In this document: one piece after another, positions 34,261 to 47,323 of the stretch
Layout of the letters: each line of letters begins with the position of its first letter
Position numbering within the stretch: position 1 is the stretch's first letter
Source of the DNA: Dasysyrphus tricinctus
Lineage: Eukaryota > Arthropoda > Insecta > Diptera > Syrphidae
Length of the DNA stretch: 64,000 nt
Direction: 5' to 3'
Assembly (NCBI GenBank): GCA_963921185.1
Contig: OY992532.1
Coordinates: 245,759,579-245,823,578 of the forward strand
Notes under the pieces: generated by a model
Databases searched by the model: none
Told to the model about the DNA's origin: nothing
Seen by the model: the letters and a program-made list of their open reading frames with translations, nothing else
Program-made: the position numbers and the translations under genes

Positions 34261-36460
34261 ATTGATCATTATTTTTAGTCCAAAACACTTTTTTTCCACA
34301 CAGCAATAAATGAATCAATGATAACGATGACTTTTGGCATCGTTCCATTTTCTTCTTTGTTTAAAATCTTTTCAAATATAAAATATCCCCTTTTGTAAGA
34401 AAAAAGTTGGTAAGCGTCTTTTGTAGACCCATCTTTAGGTATGTTATTTTCAAAAAAAAAATAAGATAGACAATAGATGTCCTTCTAAACGCCTGAGAAA
34501 TTGTCCTTTAATTTTCAAAATTGTTGAAAAATTATATAAATTTCCTACAATTATGAATTTCACCTAAAAATTCCTTCCTTAAGCTTACCTACCTATCAAC
34601 AGTTTTGATTACCTTAACCGTCCTTTTTTACATTTATTAATTCCAGAGATTAAGCTATTTATTCCCGACTACTTCGATGTACATCTCTTACTGCTTTCCT
34701 TTCTCCTTCATTTTCTTCTTTTTTTTTTTTTTGTCTCTATAAAATGTGAAGTAAAACTTTGAAAAATTAAATTTCCTTCATTGTGTCCTTTTTTTCTTCG
34801 TGTGGAATGAATGAAACGCCAAGCAATTAACCTTATAGTAAAATTGACCCTGACCTTGGCCTATACACCATCATCAGTCCTTATATTCCCTAGCTACCAC
34901 GTCTATACTACACAGCTTAAAATTTTATAAAGGTCACCTATTTAAATTATTCAAATAAAAAACAACAAAAACAACATCCAGCCATAGTAGAAAGTTCGTT
35001 ATGTATTTAAAATGTAAAAATATACCCAGGACACTAAGTATAAGATGACCATCATCATCAGCTTATTTTCCTCTTGAGCACAGGCAATAAATTTTCAACT
35101 ATATAAAATACCCAGGGTGGTTGCGATGTCCTTGCCGTTGGCTGGATATAGTTTTTTTTTCATCTTTTAAGTTTTAGTTTTTCATGATGGTAGAATTTAT
35201 TAATGAAAGTGAAAATTCTGTAAGTATAAGTAGGTAGTTACGTTGGTATACTATATGTGTGTTGGTCATCAGCACTATGAAATAAACAGAAAATATTGGT
35301 CAGAGGAAAAGTTATGACTATGTAACCGGTGTTTTTCGACTTAAAACTTTTATATTATGAATGAGAAAGTGTTATTTAGGAAATAAATGAAAATGACATA
35401 GTGAAAGTAAAACAAAATTTAATGAAAAAAAGTACAGATTAAAATTCAGTATCCTATGGGTCTCTCAAACCAGCTCCAAAATAAATATTTCAATAAAAGC
35501 ACATCGATAAAATATATTAAGCTTACTAAAAATTTGTAGTTAAAATTGCTAAGAATTTTTATTTTAACCAAAACATTTAAAAGCATTTAACAAACTTTTT
35601 TGTATAATTTCTCAAATAACTTCTGCGAAAATCTGCACTGAACGATGTTTAAAAAAAATATATATTTTGTTTTATAAGAAATGTAAAAATCAACTACGAA
35701 ACTAAATCAAACATTTTTCTTATCAATAAAAGTACCTCCTCAAATTTTCATAGTCTTCAAAAATGGAAAATTATGTAATTTTTAAATATTAAATGACTTA
35801 CGATGTAAGAACAGATGTTAAAAAATTTATTAACTCGCTTTCGAAATATTTTTGTTTCTTTAAAACTTTATTTGAACAAAAAAAATCGAAGATTCAGTAA
35901 TGCATTTTTAAAATAATTATATAAATACAACTGAACTGAATTTCTGCTAAATTTAATCAAGATGGGTTGAGTCAGCAACACGAATTATTTCTAAAACATT
36001 TTCCCTTTGAGACTTCATTAAAAAAAAAAAAATGTTCAAAATCAAACAAAAAAAAAATCCAAATTGAAGAAATGTCTTCAAGAGTCTAACAAAAATTGTT
36101 TAAAAACTTCGTCAACAGTTAAAAAATATTTATTGAGGTACTTAAAGTTATGTGATTGCAAAATACAATACACACAAAATAATACCATTCAAACAACCGG
36201 TAGTATCATTGGTTTAACAATTATGTAAATATTCAGCCGAAAACCGGAAATTCAGTTTAGGTGGGCCGATGTGCAAGTGGACTCACAAACGTACGAGCGC
36301 ATTTACGGAAACATAAAGCTTGATATAATCAACCAATACTATTAACAGAAATCCATGCAATATCTTCCAAAATAAATTCAGTGTAGCAATATTTCGAATT
36401 TTCAAAATCTGTCACAGTCAAAATCTTGCTCTGAAAAATTCCAATCCGGAAAATGGACAA
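34261..36460. other. no gene seen
   Basis: AT-rich. TGTCCTTT octamers lie at 34502 and 34784. Nothing else can be supported. Confidence 0.4.
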
Positions 36461-36470
36461 AATGTCCCTA

Positions 36471-36908
36471 ATGGCCGATTTCACGAAAGGCTTTTAATTA
36501 TTTAAAAAGCCTTTTAGCCTTTAAATGAAGTTTTTTGGTTTCACCAAATGCTTTTATATTTAAGAAGATTTTAAATGCCCTTGTAAACTAAAAGCTCGTT
36601 TTTGTCTCATTAAATTTTAAAAGTCTTTTTTGTTAAGCCATTCCAGTCAACAACAGCTGATATTTTGCTGTCAGAATAATTGTCCCTCATCCATAATGCT
36701 TTTTCACTTTTTCTCATACACTTAGCATGTGCGAGGGAAACAACCTCTATTTTAGATTCCAGGGATGTGAGAAAACTCAGACAAATTAAAATATCCCTAA
36801 AATATCCCTTTTCTACATTGGTGAAACTGAAAAATTTTAAATGTCTGATAAAATTTAGAAGCAGTTTAGATGAAAGTAATTTTAGTGTCTGCTTATGAAA
36901 TTGGCCAT
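36471..36908. mobile_element. candidate MITE with ATGGCC(G/A)ATTTCA ends (438 bp)
   Basis: ATGGCCGATTTCACGAAAGG at the left is mirrored by ATGAAATTGGCCAT at 36895-36908. Internal words GGTTTCACCAAATGCTTTT (plus) and GGTGAAAC (plus, mirrored) suggest subterminal inverted repeats. A minus-strand frame of 102 codons overlaps the right part; I do not recognise it. No target-site duplication is clear. Confidence 0.45.
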
Positions 36909-36962
36909 AAATATACAAAATTAATTAAAAATTAAATGAAAGTTGAATAAAAATTGAATTGA

Positions 36963-37190
36963 TTTGAATTAGATTGATTTAAATTGAATCATTACCTTTT
37001 GTCAGCTAAATGTATAAAAAAGTCTAAATCCAATTTGAAAAATCTTTCAAGAGAGCAAAAACAATGCAAATTAATATTTTTATTGAATTGAATTAAATTG
37101 AATCATTACCTTTTGTCAGTTAAATGTATAAAAAGTCTATGTCCAATTAGAAAATCTACAAGAGAGCAAAAAATTATACAAATTTACATT
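36963..37190 (+). repeat. tandem duplication, unit about 114 bp
   Basis: AAATTGAATCATTACCTTTT GTCAG(C/T)TAAATGTATAAAAA begins at 36981 and again at 37095. The following TCTA..TCCAATT.GAAAA, ATCT and AAGAGAGCAAAAA words also repeat. The two units differ by a few substitutions and small indels. Confidence 0.85.
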
Positions 37191-39743
37191 TGGTCCCATA
37201 CATAAACTTATTTTTTCATCAAAATCTCTCTTTTGGCATTGTGGACTCATTAGTTTTGAGCATTTAGCCGATATTTTAGAAAATTAAAATTTCTAAATTA
37301 TTTTTATTAATAAGCGAACTCAAACTTAAATTTTCTTATTTTTAACACTTCGAGATTTTAATATGGGAAATTTTCTATTTCGTTGGCTTGGAGTGAAAAG
37401 CAGCTAACTCCTATTTTGCATTTTTTACAAAAAAGTATTGATTTGTTCATGTTATCAATGTTTGAAAAAAAAAAAAACAAAATTACCTTAAATATTTGTC
37501 TCCACTCGTTATTGCTAAATTCAATAAAATTGAAATGATTTGAAGGATTTTTGTATTTTATAGCAATTTTTGAAGTTGTATGTAATGATCAGACCTCTTT
37601 TTACTCAGTATTTGAAAACAAAGTAGCCATCTTTCAATACCCATGCCTTATAGGTCAAGTTAGTATTATTAATCGTCCATTCATTAGTGCCCATTTTTTA
37701 AAATAACAAATTATTTTTTTTTATTTTGAAACACCTCTAATCAAGAGCTTGCGGAAGAGGAGAGACAATCAAGATTTATTTCATAATTTAATTTTTGTTG
37801 AAAACTTTTTGAAATGTCTTGCTAAAAAATCACCAAACTGGTTTTAACAACAAAATAATTCGAAACATTTTTTTTTACATGTCAAAGAACAGTTTTTTAA
37901 CCTCAACACACAAAATTCTTACAAAGGCTTGGAAAACCAAATTTTAAATTTATTAAAGCCCTTTTTGAAATAAATAAAATTATTGTTATTTGAAATTAGT
38001 TCCAGGGAATTTATTTCACTGCATGTTTTAATGAAATAAGTTGTCTTTTTTGTATTGCTTCTTCAACCACTTTAACTCCTGGAATAACTAATAATTATTT
38101 TGTATTTAAAAAAAAGTCCGCAAAATATAACATTTATATGGTAAAGTCTACGACCGAGCAATGTTTTGAAATTATTTATAATTTGTATCAAAATTCTGAA
38201 ACTAGTATCTTTTGAAGTTTTGCACTTACTATAAATAGTACTAAAGGCACCATTTTGATAATGATTATTCTTATTATTATTTTATTATTTTTTGTTAAAA
38301 AAAACTACTATCATATGTAAAATTCAACCAAATAATTTCTTTGAAAGAATCTGACAAACCCTTCCCACCTTCTGCCACCAACTACTCTCAGGAGAGTGTT
38401 GCAAGTCACTAAACCCTGGCTCTCTACCAGCTGTTGCGTTATTAAATTTATTTATGAACTTATTTATTCATACACACATAGCGAATATAAATATAAGAAA
38501 TCTTCCATCATTTCAGGACCGAAAATTTATAAAAAAAAAACACATTTAAATTACCAGAACACTCTTTTTAGTTGTAGTTGAACCTTTCCTCAAAGCTTTT
38601 TGCTCAAACGGAAATTGTTTATAAACTTCGCACTTTGATTTCAATATACATAATGTTATAGTTGTGTTTAAACTAAAAATAAAATTAAAATATTAAGTTC
38701 AATTTAGAAAAAATACAGCCCGTTAGTATTACGTAAAATTTTTGATGTTTTCAATTTATTTGCGAGTTAAAATAACAAAGTTTATACGTCTACGTACATC
38801 AATAATTGACAAAATATATTTATGGAAGACGAGTTCTGATTGAAATTCCAAACACTCAGAAAAACACGAAGGATTCAATTCATATCGCAAAGTAGTAATT
38901 TTGTTTTCATTTGTGTTGTTCATTGTAGAAGTGAATTATCTGCTATTTCCAACAAAAAATTGATTAAGATAAGAAAAATAAGATAAAAAACATATTCCTA
39001 TAGCTGTGCATTCAAAAGTAAGAAAGATTCTAAAAAAAAATATTTGTATTTAAAAAATTAGTTTTGACTGTCCTGAATTTTATTTTCCTTTTTCTAAAAA
39101 TTAATATACATAATGATAGATAACAGCTGTTTAAGATCAAAACACGCATTTCAAGCAAAAATGGAGATAATTCACTTTTAAAATTAACGACACATTAATT
39201 GGTCAAAAGTCCAACCTCGCGACATGTTTGTGGTAAGTTAAAAGGAGTGTTTTATAAAACTACCATCTAATGATTTTGTTAAAATTTCCATCCTGCCATG
39301 CTATCAAAAACAGTAATTTTATTTACCTAAATTGATCCTTCGAATAACTCAGTAAAAAAAACTTCTTTCTTATAAATTCAAACCTTTTTAAAAGAAATTG
39401 TTATTTTTGTACAAAATTAGGAAGAAAACCCTTGACCGACGCATACACTGTATAAATGGAAAAAGAAGTCTTATAGAATTATTATAGAAGTCAAAAGTTG
39501 CAAAACAGTAATATTTTTTTTTTATCAAAACTGATATTTAAGCTGGCATTGATACTTCCAAGAAAAAACAAATTTGGGATCCAAAAGTATTTTATTTTAT
39601 CTTAAAATTTCAATTTTGGAAACCTTCAAAAAGGAGCAGGTTGATATTCTACACCGTATCTAATATATTAACACAAATTTTGTAAGTTACTTGAAAATTT
39701 TATATGCCTACTTAATCAATGAAATTGGAAGGTTATATACATT
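37191..39743. other. no gene seen
   Basis: AT-rich spacer. A 61-codon frame at 38396 is not recognisable. Confidence 0.45.
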
Positions 39744-40149
39744 GAGGCCATGAGCGCAATAGTGGCCTAGCTTCAATTTTATCGAAATTGTTGCTTTTAT
39801 TATGAAAATTAAAACATTAAATAATATTTCTTGAATTTAAGCGATATTGCCTTAGTTACAGGCCTTTTTGCACTTGAACTTTTTGCAAAAGCTCAAATAA
39901 AAGAGTGGCCTATCTGAGGAGGTACTTTATTACGATATGTTGAAGATTCATGAACAGAAAATCCAAAGCCTGTAATTTTTCGATTATATTGCAAATTTAA
40001 AAAAATCAAAATTTTGTTTCTTTAGGTTAAAACTACAAGCGTTTAAAAATGTTTAAAACTACAAGCGTTTGAATGTAATCTATTTCTTATTTTTGCTCTA
40101 CTGAAAATAATGAAAAATGCAGCTATGCCACTATTGCGCTCATGTCCTG
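39744..40149. mobile_element. 406-bp MITE with CATGAGCGCAATAGTGGC ends
   Basis: CCATGAGCGCAATAGTGGCC at 39748-39767 is mirrored by GCCACTATTGCGCTCATG at 40127-40144. The inverted match runs for about 35 bp with a few mismatches (left CTAGCTTCAATTTT, right mirrored ATAGCTGCATTTTT). An internal duplication of AAAACTACAAGCGTTT lies near 40028 and 40056. No coding capacity. I could not settle the target-site duplication. Confidence 0.75.
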
Positions 40150-43100
40150 ATATATGTCTATTGTATAATGTTCAATTTGAACATATAGTTCAAAAAATAT
40201 CAGGACCACTTTTTAAATTAATGCTTCTATTTTTTAATGGTTTATTTTTATAAACTACTTTAAATGAACATTTTATACTCTCGAACCTCTACGTTAATAC
40301 ATATTTCAACAAAGAATTCTAAAGTATATATGTATGTATATGTATTTAGTAAAACTATAAATTTCAAAACCAAAACGGTTCCAATACAAAAATTCAAAAA
40401 CTAAAAATATTAGCACAGTGTAATTTATAAATTTTCAATTTTTTTTCTTTTTGAGAACAAAATTATACTTTACAGAATTTTCGATTGACTTACAGAATTT
40501 CGGTAACATGTGTGTAAAACTTTGAAATCACATAACACAGACTATCAACTTGTCCCCTTTTCAAATATGTAATATCAAATAACTTAAATGTTTGCAATAA
40601 GCTTTCCGTGTGGTCGTTGGTCAGGAACGTTTTTTTAACTTTTGTGATATTTTGAGACATAGCAATGGAAATTTTGTTGGTTTTACTCAAACTATAGGAG
40701 ACACACTGAAACCATCTTTATATTTGCTATGTGCGTTAAGGCAGAGTTTACCTTACCAATCAGCAGATAAATAAATAATAAGTACAATTCATTTTTTTTT
40801 TATTCAAAAACATAGTGCCAGCCAGATTAGTAAAAAGACAAAATCAATTTCTAATAATATACATATACAATTTTATGGAGACTTTCTTATAAGTACTTCC
40901 GACTTTGACAAAATACGATATTTTAAAGCACAGGAACTTAGGTTGGACTGAAATTTATAAATATTCTCACAAAAATTGACATTTAAACAGACCTTATGTA
41001 TGTTTTTGTATATTTATCACAACATTTTTTCAGAAATATAATAAATTGAATAAGTATTTCTTATTTGAACTTGTAGAATAATACGTAGTTCAATTTTTAT
41101 TTTTAATTAAACCGAAGTTTTCAAACATTTTTCTAAGGCCAAACAAATAAAATGTTGAAAATCATTACGATTATTATTTTGAAAATTTAAATTTACTTTT
41201 TGCTAGATTCAAAATAACATATACATATGTATATTCCAATGTTTGCAATATTGGTGCCATTTGCTGAGAAAAAAATATATAGTGTGTGACAAAATAAACA
41301 ATATTAAAGTGTAATCAGTCATGACGGACAGGTAGAGAGAATATTTGGTCCTTAAAATTAATTTCTAAGTAAGGGCTTATATAAAATTGTAAGCTCAAGT
41401 TTGCTAGTAATATCAAAAGATTTTTTTTGAGATTCAAAGTCTTTTGAGTCATAATTTAAGAAATTGTTACATCAACAAGAACAACAGGTTTTCGGTGCTT
41501 TCGTGACAGCTTAAGTCCTTAGTATTTGCTCTTATTTAAATATTTTTCACGAAATTATTTTAACCTATACCCTCTTATTTTAAATACCTTACTGTCTACT
41601 ATTTTAAAATTACTCAAAAATATCGTCATCCCAAAATTCATCTTATCTTCCCTGAATTTGATTTAATATCTAACTTATTTTTTGAAGGATGAAACAAAAT
41701 AAATAAAAAAAATAATAATTGAAATGTCAAATTTTCGTTCCAAAATACATTGAAAATAAAAATTTAAACTTCATCTTATTAATTTTTTTAAATATCAAAA
41801 AACAATTTTTCTGATTAAATGGGGCTTCAAAAAAATGTCTATAACTAATGAACTTCTAATATTTGTATTTATTAATCTGGGCAATGCGTGCATCAATGCA
41901 AATTCTGTCAAAATCCTATTTTCTGTCAAAATCTTTGAATATCTTCATCAACAAAATGTAAAAATTTAATAAATTTAAATCAAAAATGGCATTAAATTAA
42001 AGCCTTTTTCCATTTAATATAATAATTATGTTTCTTGGAAATATTTTACTGTAGAGTACACTTTAATTATTCAGAAAATCAGGAACACGAAATTCATATT
42101 TCTTGTATTGTTTTTAAAATTGGAAAAAAACAGTAATTCTTTCTTCTTACCTACAACATTTTTACTTTTGAGACTAAGTTTAACTTTGTAAGCATTTAAG
42201 ATATGAGAAATTAAAATTTAGTGTTGTTTATAATAGTGAAAATATTTAAAATTAATTTTAATAAACTAGAAAACCAAACAGTATGCTTATACACAAAACT
42301 CTTCACATTACAAATAAAACAAACATAAATTGTAAAATTGAAAATTTTGTATATTTTACTTGTCCTTGTAATTTGTATAGTAAATTTTTATTTTTTCTGA
42401 AAAAACTGTCCAAATATTCCAAAAACTCATTTTAATAATAGACTTTTCTTAAAGCTTTTATTTTTAAAAACTAGCTTAGCAGTTGTCGACATTCGTTTTT
42501 CAACTTTTATATTTTCACGAATTTTGAACTGTCCTAAGTGTGTTCTGTCCCGAGCATAACATAATAATATGCGTGTTCATTTTCAGTGCAGCGCCATTAG
42601 GGCAACTGATCTGTTAAAAATTATTTGTTATGTTTTTCATTCAGACCATCACACTAACGGAGAGTTCTTTTATCAGACAAGAATTAAATTACCAAACAGG
42701 AAGAGTACAAAGCCAAACGTTGCACCACCAACCAACTTCATCCAATTTTGCATGTCATTTGATTTAATGACGTTGAAGTCCTCAAATCTGTTTCCTAAAT
42801 GAATTTGAGGATTCTTCAATGAACATAATCGACAATCACAAGCTCTGATCAAAGGCCTGCCTGAACTTAAAGAGAAAAATTTCTAATGACAGAAACTTCC
42901 TGTCGCAGCTCAAACGTTCTCAAAAACCAACAAAAATACAACACTACATGGGTTATATATTTTTGGCCGTTTTAATGAAAACTTTTTGAAGGTCAATGAA
43001 ATTAAAAAAAAAAAAAATGAAATGCGATAATCATAATCGAAAACGTCAACATGACTTTTTTTCTAGCAATATTTCGTGGTTTTGCTGCAAGCACATTTTA

Positions 43101-43455
43101 CTTCTCTGGTCAGAATTTGTTAAATTTCCTTTTCTTTATGAAATTACGTATTTTTCTTTATTCGGTTTCACACGGATTACGAAATTGCGTTGATATTTCG
43201 TTTGATATTTTTAAAAAAATTCAAAATTTATTGGGGTCAACAATGAAGCCAATACAAAAAGATACAAACTCCAAGCGTATTTCAAAGAAATATCCCTTTT
43301 TTTAAGTAAAATTTCCTTCTCTATTCTATTGATAGAATGAATGACATTCTATGTTTTGAGTACACTTAATAGAAACAACTTTTTTTCTATCGTTCTCTCT
43401 TGAATATACCATTTAAACATGAGCAATAACGGGCAAATGCTTTAATTAATGAATA
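40150..43455. other. no gene seen
   Basis: AT-rich. AATTCTGTCAAAATC-type words lie near 41900. A 77-codon frame at 42569 follows a TTTTCAG word but has no supporting features. Confidence 0.45.
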
Positions 43456-43460
43456 TTTTT

Positions 43461-43830
43461 GTTTGACCCATAAGCTTCTGAGAGAATGGTCACACTGACC
43501 ATTTAATATTTGACAATTTGACAATTTTGCACTTAAGACTTTTTGTTGAAAATCTAATTTTCTATCAAAATGGATGGCTTGACAAATTTTATAAGAACAT
43601 TTTATCAGAAAACATTAACAAAAACCAAAAAAAAAAATTGAAAAATTTAAGATTCCTAATTTTTTAATTAATTGCTATCTAACTTTTTTAGAGCAAGATT
43701 GGAAATTTAATTTTGAGTAAAAAGTTTTAAGAGCTAAGTGGTCAAATTTGGCTTGGTTTCCGAGTTATACCAAGCATAATGAAAAGTGGCCAGTATGACC
43801 ATTGTCTCAGAAATGCATGGGTGAATTTAA
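43461..43830. mobile_element. inverted-repeat element carrying Motif 1 (TGGTCACACTG)
   Basis: The left arm (about 43461-43575) includes TTCTGAGAGAATGGTCACAC at 43476-43495. The right arm (about 43690-43825) carries the mirrored GTGGCCAGTATGACCATTGT then CTCAGAAA, with AAACTTTTTA.TCAAAATTAAATTT shared deeper in. The copy at 19705-19890 matches the right arm more fully. TGGTCACACTG at 43487-43497 is an exact Motif 1 match and the mirrored arm has one mismatch. The element is non-coding. Confidence 0.7.
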
Positions 43831-46061
43831 TGGTAATCAAAAGTTAACTGTTTATGTATGTAAATTTAATATAGGCTCAAAAATTCGAATTATCTAAAAT
43901 TTTAAATATATAAACACATTATAGACAAAAAAGAGAAAACATCCAAACAACTAAATTCTTTAATACTCGTAAAAGTGGTTTAAAAATAGAATTAAAAAAA
44001 AAATACATTTCAAATTTGTTAAAGCTCTAATATTATATTCTAAAATCAGTGACGAAAAACTAAGAATGTTGGATCTCAAAATTTGTAAACTAATCACATA
44101 GTATATGAAGAAAAGTGGTCACCATATCCTCAACGTTAAAAAAGTTGCCTACTATAATGATTTTCATAGCAACACTCAACACTGACACTGACCTCCACCA
44201 TCATGAAATCGATTTACCCCTTTCATTTAATACTAGAATTTTTTGTTCGTTTTTTGTAAAAATGTATCTATCTCTTCAATGATTTGGTTTGGTTTCCTCT
44301 CGATGATCCGAATAGGTATCTGGTACGTATAGGTATAGCCCGACATCTCTCCCATCACCATCAGCCCAGATTCCAATTCAGTTGAATATTTTTAAATTAA
44401 ACAACAAAAAAAATCCATTCCGAGACATAGTGGCATCAGCCGCGTGGTGCCAGAAGCAATATTGTTGGCTGGACGTGACCGGTTGTTAACCGTCCCATTC
44501 GATTCGTCCTTATTCTAATTTTTTTTCATTTTTTTTATTCTTTCAGCCAGCGATTTATTTGAGTAAATTTTTTCACAACCCTTTTTATGCCAAACAGAAA
44601 CTGGATTTTCTCGCCAGACAGCCAGCAAATATACAAACAAAAATCCTGTACACTCTTCAGCGTATTTCTACAATAGGTATAAAGGGAAGGACGATAGGAA
44701 AAAAATTAAAAAAAAAAAGAAACAAGAATAAAACGGGTCACGCGGTACTTCCGCGAAAGGATTCCCAATAGTAATTTGCATACCGTCATATCCAGGAATT
44801 TGAAATTGGAAGGGTTGCTCAGCCAGCAGGCAGCAGAGGGAAGAACAAAAATATGAAAAATTATAAAAAAAAATAAAAAAATATAATTGTATATTTCATC
44901 TCTGGGATGCTGGATGTATGTATATATGTAAATGTGAATGTTTGTAATATGATGGAGGTACGTACCTACCTACATGCATATATATAGGTTCATATTTTAA
45001 CGGGGTTTTAGAAACATTTGCATATAAGCGCGTTAGTTATGTTTGACTGCAATTTGTGCTATGACAGTAATTTGCAGCTTACCTAGGATTTTTTTTTGTT
45101 TTATATCACATCTGTGGGTAGAGGTTTTATCCCTAAACTTCTACTTGTGTTAGTGCACCTATATACCTATACCTAGTTTTTTGGTTTGAATAAAAAAAGG
45201 AAGGCTTGGAACGAATTGGAATATGAAAATTTTAAGGATAACAAATTATTAGAAAACCCCTAACAGCTTGTAACGGAGCATTTTTTAATGATTTCTGAAT
45301 TTGAAATTTTAAGCATCGCTAACCATAGTTTTTGACAAATGCATTCAAGGTTTTTTAATAAATCAGTAAAGGAACCTAGTGGGTAAAAGTTTGTTCCCAT
45401 ACCAACAGCGTATTGCCGTCGGAAGAATTTAAATCTAAGCACTAATGATGTTTTTCTTTAAGAAACCAAATCAGTTTCTTCTATTTTGATCTGTCAAAAA
45501 GCAGTTTTGAAAATTTGAAAATTCAGATTTCCGTACAGAAAAATAATTTTTCGGCAGATTTAAATCTACGTTTTAAATTGACAATCGGTCAAAGTCTTTA
45601 GCTTGGTTTTATGTCAAGTTAATTTTATTGCAGTGGCGAAAAATTAAAGATTTAAAAAAAATTTAAATAAATAATTTTTGTATCAAATGGAAGCATTTTT
45701 AAAAAGAGTTTCAAAAAGCAAAATAAACCAACAACTTTAATAGCAAGCTTCACAGGCACCAATTCTATTTATTAAAAGAAAAAAGAACCCAGCCCGAAAC
45801 CATGTAATCCCTGGACCACAAAAAAAATCAATCAAATCTGAAATAACTTATGAAAAACACAATAACGAAGTCTTATAACTTATTTATAATAAAAATGGCA
45901 CTAAAGACCATTGTGTGATTGAAAATCGATTGAAAATTTAAGAAGAGCAACGATTTTACTTTGTGGAAAAAAATTCCATTTCATGGAAATGAATACTTAC
46001 AAATTGTGAGTCGTACAAAATTATGAAAAAATTAGCAAAAATTCGCATTTGAACTCTCAGA
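43831..46061. other. no gene seen; less AT-rich patch at 44150-44800
   Basis: The patch contains GACCGGTTGTTAACCGTC near 44477, an imperfect inverted repeat, and a TTTTTATTCTTTCAG acceptor-like word ending near 44545. A 70-codon frame from 44559 is not recognisable. Confidence 0.35.
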
Positions 46062-46069
46062 TTCATAAC
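46062..46069. repeat. target-site duplication, left (TTCATAAC)
   Basis: An exact copy of 47316-47323. Confidence 0.9.
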
Positions 46070-47315
46070 TAGGGCTGGGATTTTCATGCACTAAAAAATC
46101 GGAAATATGCGCTTAAAATATGCCCTTAAAAATGGAAAATATGCACTAAAAACAGGAAAATATGCACTTAAAAAAACATTATTTTACCTTATTTTCCCCA
46201 AAAAACAAATAAAAAAAAGAAATTTTAGTCAGATTTTATAAGTTGCGAATTCAATTCAGTCTTTTATTTAACAAAAATAAAGATAACATAAGAAGTAAAA
46301 AAATAAAAATAAAAATAATAAATAGGTAGGTATTTGTATTTAAAACCTTAACAATATTAAAAATATCTTAAGTAACAGAAACTTTCATACTATTTTCTTT
46401 CATTTGTGTTGTTCACATAAATAAGAAAACTTTGTTTAAATTTTTCAAACACAAAACTTTGCCTATTTGGCCTGTGAAAACTTTTGTAAGGAGAAAAAGA
46501 ACGTTCCACGTCAACGGACGTAAGGGGAGCATTTTTCAAACAACAAAATTTATATATTCTAAGATTATTAAAACAGCTTTCGTTATTGTTGCTCAGACTT
46601 AATACATTATTTAAACTATTCATTGTAGAATACCCTTTATTTTTTTCGAAAAAAATCTTAATTTTTTTTTTGTAATTGCACCAATAGGGCCTTCTACAGA
46701 GTTAATTTTTGCAAAAGTTTCATCAATTAGGTCGATTTGATTTTTCAATGTGCTTCTACCTTCAAGCTTTGTGATCGTGTCACATAGAAAACTATAATTT
46801 GAAAAAATAAAAACAATTTCACTTTTAAGCAAGGGTTGAGTCAATATTTCTTTTGCTTTTTTAATTGCATGGCATCACCATCATCGAAACTATTGACAAA
46901 AGCTGACAAAACGAAAGTTTCCAAACCATCAACAGTTCAATGAAAGAGAAAAGGGTATTATTTGTTTTCAATAGGCGCGTTCATTTTGTCGACAATCTAT
47001 TACTACGTTTACGTTCAGTATCTAAATATGTAGTTGGAATAGGGTCGGTGCACATGAGCCATTATTTATTAAACCAACTTATCGAGGAAGGTTTTGCGTC
47101 ACACAAAATACGAAAAAATGCACTTAAAATATGCATTTATTATGAAAATATGCATTTATTTTGGAAAATATGCATTTTGCATGAAATATGCAAAATATGC
47201 ACTAACGATTAAATGCCATTTTAAAGGAAATTTTATGATTCGTAAAGATAATTTAGTCTTTGGCTTCTAAATGTAATGAGAAAAAACATGCATTTGCATG
47301 GAAATCCCAGCCCTA
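46070..47315. mobile_element. 1,246-bp hAT transposon with decayed transposase
   Basis: The element begins TAGGGCTGGGATTTTCATGC and its other end reads TAGGGCTGGGATTTCCATGC on the opposite strand, a single mismatch in the first 20 bases. Both sides carry the exact 8-bp duplication TTCATAAC. Inside each end are several copies of AAAATATGCACTTAAAA or ATATGCATTT (46100-46175; 47115-47205), a subterminal-repeat arrangement known from hAT transposase-binding regions. The minus strand retains the C-terminal part of a hAT transposase in two frames. The length is well below that of intact hAT elements (several kb), so this is an internally deleted, frameshifted copy. Well-preserved ends and duplication imply a fairly recent insertion. 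Confidence 0.95.
46390..46844 (-). pseudogene. hAT transposase C-terminal fragment, frameshifted
   Basis: Reading leftward on the minus strand, the first part (46844-46620) includes ETFAKINSVEGPIGAITKKK, resembling the segment just before the dimerisation domain. The second part (46623-46390), in another frame, contains NAPLTSVDVERSFSPYKSF and FVFEKFKQSFLIYVN. The APLTSVDVERSFS.YK motif is the hallmark of the hAT dimerisation domain (Dimer_Tnp_hAT), where the aromatic and VERSFS residues build the dimer interface. The N-terminal zinc finger and most of the catalytic domain are missing, so it cannot encode a transposase. Confidence 0.85.
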
Positions 47316-47323
47316 TTCATAAC
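47316..47323. repeat. target-site duplication, right (TTCATAAC)
   Basis: An exact copy of 46062-46069. Confidence 0.9.

Noticed and set aside
44531..44771. Exon after the acceptor-like TTTTTATTCTTTCAG
   Set aside because: The downstream frame is lysine-rich low complexity, unrecognisable, and without a donor.
46940..47212. 90-codon plus-strand frame inside the 46-kb hAT element
   Set aside because: It is antisense to the transposase remnant and partly made of the ATATGCA subterminal repeats.
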